Shown: positions 1 through 5,498 of the stretch, in pieces
Layout: each line of letters opens with the position of its first letter
Numbering within the stretch: the stretch's first letter is position 1
Assembly (NCBI GenBank): GCA_048884925.1
Contig: JBHLQK010000164.1
Span: 1-6,938, forward strand
DNA length: 6,938 nucleotides
Direction: 5' to 3'
Source: SMTZ1-83 sp048884925
Lineage (GTDB): Archaea > Asgardarchaeota > Thorarchaeia > Thorarchaeales > Thorarchaeaceae
Program-made: the position numbers and the translations under genes
The notes under the pieces: model-generated
Databases searched by the model: none
What the model was told of the DNA's origin: nothing
What the model saw: only the letters and a program-made list of their open reading frames with translations

Positions 1-879
1 AATACAACTTCAGGGCTAAATGCATTTGCTCATAGCATAGAATACCCTGAAGGCTCCAATGTCGTGCTCTGTGACCTTGAATTCCCAGCAAACTATGTTC
101 CATGGCAGAATTTGTGCAGAATACATGGAGTTGAGCTGAGAGTTGTGAAGTCAGTCGATGGTGCAGTACCCACGGATGCTTTCCAAGAAGAGGTTGATGA
201 GAACACGAGAGTATTGGCTATAAGTCAAGTACAATTCGGGTCAGGATTTAGGTCAGAATTGAGGGCTCTTGCTAGGATTATGCATGACGTAGGAGGATAT
301 CTCGTAGCTGACATCATACAGGCTGCAGGGTGGGCAGACACAGACCTCGTCAAAGAAGAGGTAGATTTTGCGGCAGGACATGCCGCAAAATGGATGCTGG
401 GCCCGATTGGAGCTGGCTACATCTATGTCAGTGACAAGGTCATGGATGAACTGAAACCAAGATACCTTGGCTGGTGGGGAGTCAAAGACATTGAAGAGTT
501 CAGCTACTTTGAAAGAGAGCCATTTTCAGATGCTAAGAAGTTCCAGATTGGTTCACCGGCGATGATCGCATACGTGGGATTTCTGGAATCTCTTCGGATG
601 CTTACTTCACTTCCAGCAAAAGCAAGGGAAAGGGGAGCCCTAGAAAATGCAGAATATTTGCGAAAAGTCCTCAATGAGAAAGGAATTGAGTATTACGCTT
701 TCCACGAGCATAATGAGTCCCCCATAGTATCTTGTAAACCAATAGGCGTTGAGAATCTAAACAAGAAACTCTCTGAGAAAAGGATTCACTGCTCAATACG
801 CAATGGTAGACTCAGGGTGTCACCTCACTTCTATAACAATAGAGAAGAGATTGATAGACTAGTTGAAAATATGGGGTGA
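1..879 (+). CDS. Class V aminotransferase-fold PLP enzyme (5'-truncated)
   Basis: The gene is open from the first base, so its true start lies outside the window; 292 residues are visible, roughly three quarters of a usual 380-residue member. It resembles the isopenicillin-N epimerase/cysteine desulfurase-like branch of fold-type I PLP enzymes. Visible landmarks, numbered from the window edge, are the cofactor aspartate and glutamine in VADIIQAAGW (D104, Q107), the Schiff-base lysine in AAKWMLGP (K130), the glycine-rich PIGAGYIYV strand after it, and the C-terminal LRVSPHFYN signature (R272), which in this branch binds the substrate carboxylate. The residue before the lysine is alanine, whereas desulfurases usually have histidine there, and no desulfurase-type cysteine loop is obvious. 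I therefore do not call it SufS or IscS. The substrate is unknown. A hydrolase gene follows after 4 bp, suggesting one transcript. The family call is firm; the exact reaction is not. Confidence 0.88.
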   Translation, partial: NTTSGLNAFAHSIEYPEGSNVVLCDLEFPANYVPWQNLCRIHGVELRVVKSVDGAVPTDAFQEEVDENTRVLAISQVQFGSGFRSELRALARIMHDVGGYLVADIIQAAGWADTDLVKEEVDFAAGHAAKWMLGPIGAGYIYVSDKVMDELKPRYLGWWGVKDIEEFSYFEREPFSDAKKFQIGSPAMIAYVGFLESLRMLTSLPAKARERGALENAEYLRKVLNEKGIEYYAFHEHNESPIVSCKPIGVENLNKKLSEKRIHCSIRNGRLRVSPHFYNNREEIDRLVENMG

Positions 880-880
880 T
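874..880 (+). promoter_or_regulatory. Shine-Dalgarno site for the metallo-hydrolase gene
   Basis: GGGTGAT, complementary to the usual archaeal 16S rRNA 3' end, lies 3 nt before ATG 884 and contains the TGA stop of the upstream aminotransferase gene. This favours 884 over the longer in-frame TTG at 863, and suggests that translation of the two genes is coupled. The spacing is shorter than usual. Confidence 0.6.
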
Positions 881-883
881 TCG

Positions 884-1567
884 ATGTTTAGTCTGATTAG
901 CGACGATATCTACATCAGAGTCAGCAACTCTTTCGACTCCAATATTATCTACATCAACGCGGGAGAGAATCAGATTCTAGTCGATGCCGGAACGGGAATG
1001 TATGCAGATGCATTGAATCAAGATCTTGAGAAGATTGGAACATCTGAGGAAGAAATCACAGATATTATTCTCACACATAGTCATATTGATCATATTGGGG
1101 GCGTTCTACCTATCATCGAGTCCTCTAGTCCAAAGATACATCTTCATAAATCAGAGGGTGATATGATTAACTCAGGAGACATGCGTTTAACGCTCTCCAG
1201 CACTTTCGGGGTCGAATTCCCTTCAATGCGGATTGATAATCTGCTTGAGGAGGGTCAGAATTTGTGTCTAGGTGATGTCTGTTTCAAAGTCTATAGTACC
1301 CCTGGACACTCGATAGGAAGTATATGTTTGCATATGGAAGAGAGAGGGATCCTGATAACCGGAGATACTTTGTTTTCTGGGGGGAGCTTTGGACGAGTTG
1401 ATTTTCCCACCGGGAATCCTCAGGAATTAGTTGCTTCGTTGAAAAGGATAACCGAATGGGATTTCGTCATTGCATTGCCGGGACATATGAGTGCAATCAC
1501 AAGTAATGCGAAAAGACACGCTGAATCGTCATATCAAATGGCAAGCAGTATGTTCAGGTACCAGTGA
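884..1567 (+). CDS. Metallo-beta-lactamase-fold hydrolase (glyoxalase II-like)
   Basis: A 227-residue cytosolic protein with no signal peptide or membrane segment. The metal-binding set of the superfamily is complete: HSHIDH at residues 65-70, the histidine of TPGHS (H142), the aspartate of ITGDTLF (D161) and the histidine of LPGHM (H201). This predicts a binuclear, usually zinc, hydrolase. The stretch FSGGSFGRVDFPTGN (164-178) is typical of the glyoxalase II-like/YcbL-type branch, whose members act on thioesters or related compounds. The protein is about the length of a bare catalytic domain, with no added RNA-processing or flavodoxin domain. ATG 884 was chosen because a GGGTGAT motif directly precedes it; an upstream TTG at 863 would overlap the previous gene. 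It sits 4 bp after the PLP enzyme gene, so the two may share a pathway. The substrate cannot be read from sequence. Its 3' end overlaps the convergent ketopantoate reductase gene by 14 bp. Confidence 0.9.
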   Translation: MFSLISDDIYIRVSNSFDSNIIYINAGENQILVDAGTGMYADALNQDLEKIGTSEEEITDIILTHSHIDHIGGVLPIIESSSPKIHLHKSEGDMINSGDMRLTLSSTFGVEFPSMRIDNLLEEGQNLCLGDVCFKVYSTPGHSIGSICLHMEERGILITGDTLFSGGSFGRVDFPTGNPQELVASLKRITEWDFVIALPGHMSAITSNAKRHAESSYQMASSMFRYQ

Positions 1568-2543
1568 TTGCTCTCTCGACCTCATCTACTGATAATGGTA
1601 TCAACTTGTCTTCACGCTTTTCGAGTCTAGTTACCTTTGACTCAAGAGCTTTGACTAGGGCATAGACAGACTCACTGAGGGGCGTATCTACTCCAAGTTC
1701 CTTCGCGAGCCGTATCACTTCACCAGTGATCGCATCTATCTCAGTCTGTTTGCAGCATCGGATGTCTTGGAGCATGGAATTGATGTTCTCTGAAGTAGCT
1801 TTTGCAGTTCCAAGAGCATATCGAACCGGGTCATCAGTTGTGAGCTCTATGCCTAGAGCTTCCGCCACATGGACGGTTTCCTCTACTAGATTTATGACTA
1901 GTTGTCGAAGGCGCATATCATTGTAGATTTCGCCGTTAGTCATGCCGGTTAGGGCACCTATAGGATTGATTCCACAATTGACAATGGTCTTGGTCCAGAC
2001 GACTCCCTCAATATTTTCAGAAGAAATCGCATCGAATCCCGCATCTCTCATCATAGTGACAACCTTTTCAACTATCTCTTGATTCTCGGGGAAGTGAGAT
2101 CCCACCTCAGTGATTCCGGTCCCTGTTACTGTGACCTCTCCGGGTCCAGTCATTATTGCGCCCATACAAGTAGTGGCTCTCAAGACCCTACGAGACTGCA
2201 GAACTTCAGCCACTTTCTTCTCAGTACCGATACCGTTCTGAAGAACTAGGAAGTACGTCCCCTTCTTTGCCAGATGCTTTAATCGACGTGCCGCTTCAAC
2301 CGCATCATAGGCCTTCGTTGTGATGAGCACCAGGTCTGCTGCATCAATGTCCTCGGAACTCCTTGTGGCATTGAGTGGGAGTGTATGTTCGCCAAGAACT
2401 CCCTTGATTTTCAAACCACGTTCATTGATTGCATCAACATTCGGCTTCCTCCCAATGAGAAGAACCACTTCCTCACCTGCGAGGCTTAGTAATCCTCCAT
2501 AGAGGCTTCCTATTGCTCCAGAGCCCATTATTACTATCTTCAA
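1554..2543 (-). CDS. panE: Ketopantoate reductase (2-dehydropantoate 2-reductase)
   Basis: Reduces 2-dehydropantoate to pantoate with NAD(P)H, supplying the pantoate kinase encoded two genes upstream. The 329 residues show the N-terminal Rossmann motif GSGAIG (7-12), TTKAYD with K77, QNGIG (102-106), then the C-terminal catalytic region: W183, K185, N189 and N193 in the pattern WxKxxxNxxxN, and SMLQD (256-260) followed by E268 and D270. K185, N193 and E268 correspond to the E. coli catalytic or substrate-binding residues K176, N184 and E256. A tail of about 25 charged residues (from 305) extends beyond the core. The start is TTG, overlapping the TGA of the preceding gene by 4 bp, with GGTGAT 5 nt upstream. 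It is the last gene of the operon and its 3' end overlaps the convergent hydrolase gene. No cysteine occurs before C126, so a regulatory disulfide with CoA at about residue 84, as I recall being described for the Thermococcus enzyme, looks unlikely here. Confidence 0.93.
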   Translation of the reverse strand: MKIVIMGSGAIGSLYGGLLSLAGEEVVLLIGRKPNVDAINERGLKIKGVLGEHTLPLNATRSSEDIDAADLVLITTKAYDAVEAARRLKHLAKKGTYFLVLQNGIGTEKKVAEVLQSRRVLRATTCMGAIMTGPGEVTVTGTGITEVGSHFPENQEIVEKVVTMMRDAGFDAISSENIEGVVWTKTIVNCGINPIGALTGMTNGEIYNDMRLRQLVINLVEETVHVAEALGIELTTDDPVRYALGTAKATSENINSMLQDIRCCKQTEIDAITGEVIRLAKELGVDTPLSESVYALVKALESKVTRLEKREDKLIPLSVDEVERAITGT

Positions 2544-3313
2544 GGTTCATCACCCATATGGCTAGAATCTCTCTGAATTTCTAGATAGTCTAGCATCAGA
2601 GAAACCTCTTTGCTCAAATTCTTACGGTTATCGAAGCCAGATACTAGTGCTTTCAGTTTATCACGGGGCCAATCCTGCATTTCACCTGCAATCTGCACCA
2701 TCAGGGGTACGGCCCTTACAATGTTGTCAACAATAGTGATATCAGAGAATAATGCTGTGCGCGACATCGGATTGAGGTCAATTGTTATAACAAACTTATC
2801 AATCGCTTTTAATGCCTCAGTCCGATCGCCATCCTCAAGTGGAACTAGGACCACATCCGCCTTTGCAATTCCTTCTGAGTCAACTTTTCTTCTATTGCTA
2901 CTCAGCTCAGGAATAGTTTCAGAGAGACGGTCGTGTGTGCCCAATACTTCTTTCGCGCCTGCGGCTAGCAATGCCTGAAGAATGGCATCTTCTCGCTCAG
3001 GACGATAATAGAACAGATTGATCTCCAATGGCGCATTAGTCAGTTCGGATAGCTCAACTAGCTCATCAGGAACCAGGGCACATGCGTTTCCATTAACACT
3101 GATTATAGGGTGCTCCGCGAGAAGCATTGCTGCCACGGCTGCTCTGCATGCATTCATGGCCTCTGCGTTGGTGACCTCACCTAGCATGTAGTCGAATGCC
3201 TCACCACGTCCATGGGCCAATAGACCAGCAGTGGCAACTATATTCTTCTCGTGCCCTTCAATTATCTTCTCACGGATGTCAAGTGAAGCCTTACGAGGAT
3301 GGTCTTCTGGCAC
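2540..3313 (-). CDS. 4-phosphopantoate--beta-alanine ligase (archaeal phosphopantothenate synthetase, COG1701/DUF137)
   Basis: Joins 4-phosphopantoate and beta-alanine using ATP to give 4'-phosphopantothenate, the archaeal counterpart of bacterial PanC. The 257-residue length is usual for the family. Conserved blocks are visible in order: PEDHPRKAS at the N-terminus, LLAHGRGEAFDYMLGE (31-46), SVNGNACAL (72-80), EINLFYYRPERE (97-108), ADVVLVPLEDGDRTEAL (152-168) and IDLNPMSRTA (178-187). The GTG at 3313 is the only ordinary start codon near the conserved N-terminus and lies 11 bp after the pantoate kinase stop. A GGTGA motif overlapping the end of that gene sits about 16 nt away, farther than usual, so the exact start is not settled; a CTG seven codons before the HPR motif's GTG is the other possibility. 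The gene lies between pantoate kinase and ketopantoate reductase genes, exactly the expected pathway company. Identification is strong. Confidence 0.94.
   Translation of the reverse strand: MPEDHPRKASLDIREKIIEGHEKNIVATAGLLAHGRGEAFDYMLGEVTNAEAMNACRAAVAAMLLAEHPIISVNGNACALVPDELVELSELTNAPLEINLFYYRPEREDAILQALLAAGAKEVLGTHDRLSETIPELSSNRRKVDSEGIAKADVVLVPLEDGDRTEALKAIDKFVITIDLNPMSRTALFSDITIVDNIVRAVPLMVQIAGEMQDWPRDKLKALVSGFDNRKNLSKEVSLMLDYLEIQRDSSHMGDEP
2549..2554 (-). promoter_or_regulatory. Shine-Dalgarno site deciding the TTG start of panE
   Basis: On the minus strand GGTGAT lies within the last codons of the ligase gene, 5 nt before TTG 2543-2541. The TTG shares bases with the ligase stop (TTGA overlap). 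Ideal spacing and the Rossmann fold beginning at once after this codon support the TTG start and coupled translation. Confidence 0.7.
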
Positions 3314-3324
3314 AATGATTTTCG

Positions 3325-4299
3325 TCAGTTCACCAGCCTCCCGCCTTCCTTTGAGATTCCTGTCACAAGAACTTGGTTGGGCTCCCAGAATCGTGACAAT
3401 GTATCCAATGCATAATCCGACTCACTATCCCTGCAGAAGCAGAATATTGAATCGCCTAGCATTACCATACTGGATTCATTGAGTCCGATTCTTTCAAGTT
3501 CACTGAGTGCTGAGCTCACTCTAGATGTCATGAGTCCAATGGAGTGAGCGAATTGCTTTGAATGGAAGACAAAGCTGTCTATCGTAGGATTGCTCACCAG
3601 CTCTTTCATTAGGTCATCAGCAACACTGATGATTCGCTCACGACATTCTGGATTTGTGAGGACACTCTTGGTTTCAAGGCCTGGAGCCCCGGCCAAAATA
3701 ACATTGAATTCTTCATTGATAGGAATCTTGACAACTTCGCCAATTCCCGGTGCACCAGGCTTTGTACGAACCTCTACCCCACCAATTGTCTGTGCGATTA
3801 CATCACCTAATCCAGTATGATTCACGACTTCTGCATAGTGGGCATATTTCGCCGCATCTTGAGGGTGAAATTTACCATCAATAAGACTTGATAGTGCAAG
3901 GGCTGCTCCCAAGGCACCTGCACCTGAAGCTCCAAAGCCAACTCCGATAGGGAGCATGGATTCATGTTCAACCTCGACTTTGCAGACTCTATGATGTGTT
4001 TGTAGCAATCTCTGAATCACCGTCGTTGTTACTGGGGCTTCAATCTGTCTGCCGTTATATGTGACCGACACCTCTATTCTCGCAGCGTCCACCAGATTCA
4101 CAGTAGTAGTTGTGCCTATGTCCACACAGAATCCAGCTCCAATTGAGCCACAGCGAAGCGGGTCGTCCTGATCATCATGGATTCGAAAGATTCCTGTAAT
4201 ATGCCCAGGTACAAAAGCCTGAGCAGTATCTAGCAGGTTCTCTCCCTGTGATTTCAAGGTGGTCACTCCATCGCCTGTTTTTGTGCCTAATATACTCAA
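3325..4299 (-). CDS. Pantoate kinase (archaeal GHMP kinase, COG1829)
   Basis: Phosphorylates pantoate to 4-phosphopantoate with ATP, the archaeal replacement for bacterial pantothenate kinase. The protein has up to 324 residues. GHMP landmarks are AFVPGHITGIF (28-38), the GSIGAGFCVDIG segment (51-62), the ATP-loop PIGVGFGASGAGALG (117-131), HTGLGDVIAQ (161-170) and a C-terminal motif-3-like MVMLGDSIFCF (278-288). This arrangement is characteristic of archaeal pantoate kinases rather than homoserine or mevalonate kinases. About 27 residues precede the first conserved block, more than usual. The TTG at 4299 is therefore only the longest choice; GTG 4266 or TTG 4257 would give a more typical N-terminus and leave room for a leader. 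It is the first gene of the operon, preceded by a short AT-rich promoter region carrying periodic TATACA motifs, and is followed after 11 bp by the ligase gene. Confidence 0.93.
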   Translation of the reverse strand: MSILGTKTGDGVTTLKSQGENLLDTAQAFVPGHITGIFRIHDDQDDPLRCGSIGAGFCVDIGTTTTVNLVDAARIEVSVTYNGRQIEAPVTTTVIQRLLQTHHRVCKVEVEHESMLPIGVGFGASGAGALGAALALSSLIDGKFHPQDAAKYAHYAEVVNHTGLGDVIAQTIGGVEVRTKPGAPGIGEVVKIPINEEFNVILAGAPGLETKSVLTNPECRERIISVADDLMKELVSNPTIDSFVFHSKQFAHSIGLMTSRVSSALSELERIGLNESSMVMLGDSIFCFCRDSESDYALDTLSRFWEPNQVLVTGISKEGGRLVN

Positions 4300-4302
4300 C
4301 CA

Positions 4303-4348
4303 TATACAATGTATCTGGCGTATATACAGATATGTATTAAACTATACA
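4303..4348 (-). promoter_or_regulatory. Promoter/operator region of the CoA operon with 20-bp-spaced TATACA motifs
   Basis: In the 64 bp between the pantoate kinase start and the next gene, the plus strand carries TATACA at 4303, 4323 and 4343, exactly 20 bp apart. Two perfect inverted repeats are nested here: ATACA-A-TGTAT (4304-4314) and ATACA-GATA-TGTAT (4324-4337). Read on the minus strand, the stretch supplies TATA-box candidates TATATA (4326-4321) and TTTAATACATA (4341-4331), placing transcription starts near 4298 and 4310. The spacing of about two helical turns suggests a same-face protein-binding array overlapping the promoter. The bases are seen directly; the regulatory role is inferred, and AT-rich composition could produce part of the pattern. 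Confidence 0.5.
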
Positions 4349-4363
4349 TCATGCCTTGTTGGT

Positions 4364-5203
4364 CTACTCCTTTCCCAGTGGAACAAGGCTTGTGTATTGC
4401 TTGACTCGAGGATCTTTTGACTGCTGTGCAGGAAAGCCCCACCTTGCATCAATGTCACGTCCGCTCAGGTCAAATACCTGAAAGCTCCCAGAAGACCATG
4501 TAAGAGGGCTAAATCCAAGAAGGAGGGTCTGTGTCCTCCAGCTGGTGACAACCATATGCCGATGCATTTCGGCAGTCGGAACCACAAGGAATACGTTAGA
4601 TAGCTCCATCAACAACGAAGTACTGATTCTGTAGAAGAAGCTATACGTCTTTCTATGCTCCTCAGTACCTTGCTCCCGAAGATCGTTCAGGTATCGAGTA
4701 ATCGTTTCGTCATGGACTGCAGGATCCATCACATCGGAAAGCTCCTCAACATCAACAACCACTGCCGTTTCGAAATAGTATGCGAGAGGGAACTCAGTGA
4801 TATGAAAGAGGATAAACTTGTCTTGAGTGATAATGTTGTAGAGGTGTTGGAAGATTGCCTGCTTGGAAAACAGCATGCTGACATCTAGTTTGGCTGGTTG
4901 AAACTTGTCCGAAGCCTTAGAAACAACAAGTCTAAACATGTCATCTAGCATATCGCCATCGTAACCTATACGAACCACATGGTAAGGCAATTCATTTGAA
5001 GCCGAATCTTTACGGCCCTTATAGGTCAAGAACTCGTTGAAGTCTCGTTGGAAGGTGTCAACTTCATTGTCATTATCCAGAACAAATAACGATTGACTGG
5101 GAGCGCCAAGAGATGAATACACCTTGTCATATGCTTGAAATCTAGCTCTCTTCTCAGGAATAAACTCATTGAAGATATCAGGATTTTGAGAAGAGTTAGC
5201 CAT
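4364..5203 (-). CDS. Uncharacterised 279-residue cysteine-free protein
   Basis: I do not recognise this family. The start is ATG 5203 with GGTG (5215-5212) 8 nt upstream, and the frame is intact to TGA/TAA-type termination at 4364. There is no signal peptide, membrane segment or cysteine, so it is probably a soluble cytoplasmic protein. The sequence alternates short hydrophobic strands, such as SLFVLD (38-43), YHVVRIG (74-80), FILFHI (130-135), TAVVVDV (146-152) and NVFLVVP (203-209), with polar helices, suggesting an alpha/beta fold. No Walker A loop is present, so if it derives from a P-loop ATPase it is degenerate; that is speculation. An acidic patch (DNDNEVD, 43-49) and an aromatic C-terminal stretch (WSSGSFQVFD, 236-245) stand out. 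It lies 64 bp upstream of the pantoate kinase gene on the same strand and divergent from coaBC, so a link to CoA metabolism is possible but shown only by position. Confidence 0.82.
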   Translation of the reverse strand: MANSSQNPDIFNEFIPEKRARFQAYDKVYSSLGAPSQSLFVLDNDNEVDTFQRDFNEFLTYKGRKDSASNELPYHVVRIGYDGDMLDDMFRLVVSKASDKFQPAKLDVSMLFSKQAIFQHLYNIITQDKFILFHITEFPLAYYFETAVVVDVEELSDVMDPAVHDETITRYLNDLREQGTEEHRKTYSFFYRISTSLLMELSNVFLVVPTAEMHRHMVVTSWRTQTLLLGFSPLTWSSGSFQVFDLSGRDIDARWGFPAQQSKDPRVKQYTSLVPLGKE

Positions 5204-5498
5204 GGTATTTGCACCGCCATTGTTTTAGAGATTCGTTCTATTACGTATCAGATTGATGTGGTCAGTTCTTCAATTGCTGCGCGCCCCATATGGTATCTGC
5301 TATGACAGTCCATTTTTGACACTCCCGCACATTCAAGTCAACTCATATATTCTTTACCCACCTCTACCTACTGTGAGCTGGGGGTCCTTAAGGCACTGAT
5401 ATCCGACTTCCTTAGAAGCTTGGTGTGATGGATACCTGATAAGTGGAGTTCGTTCAGTTTATCAACATGTGTTCATTGATTCTTCATGGGCGAGTCAA
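5204..5498. other. Divergent intergenic region between the unknown gene and coaBC
   Basis: About 295 bp without a convincing gene. It must hold the promoters of both flanking divergent genes. TATA-like candidates are CATATATTC (5344-5352), readable on either strand but far from both starts, and GTTTATCAA (5457-5465) on the plus strand, which would place a coaBC transcript start about 10 nt before ATG 5499. An 8-bp palindrome CCTTAAGG lies at 5386-5393. I see no tRNA, structured RNA, repeat array or terminator. All promoter assignments here are weak. Confidence 0.45.

Noticed and set aside
1..879. Calling the first gene a cysteine desulfurase (SufS/IscS)
   Set aside because: The lysine is preceded by alanine rather than histidine, and the C-terminal LRVSPHFYN motif fits the epimerase-like branch. 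C264 (IHCSIRNG) does not sit in a recognisable desulfurase cysteine loop.
863..883. Longer N-terminus of the metallo-hydrolase from TTG 863
   Set aside because: It would overlap the upstream gene, and the GGGTGAT motif directly before ATG 884 would lie inside the coding region.
2610..2978. A 122-codon plus-strand reading frame opposite the ligase gene
   Set aside because: It lies wholly antisense to a strongly conserved gene, has low-complexity serine/arginine-rich composition and no ribosome-binding site; it is a shadow of the real frame.
4303..4348. Short CRISPR-like or mobile-element repeat
   Set aside because: The repeated unit is only 6 bp with 14-bp gaps, and the region is a 64-bp promoter spacer; no longer repeat, spacer series or transposase is present.
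5386..5393. CCTTAAGG palindrome as an operator
   Set aside because: A single isolated 8-bp palindrome in nearly 300 bp has no supporting second copy or clear promoter context.
5469..5498. Longer N-terminus of CoaBC from GTG 5469
   Set aside because: The ten extra residues do not resemble the family N-terminus, whereas the sequence from ATG 5499 does; the possibility is not fully excluded.
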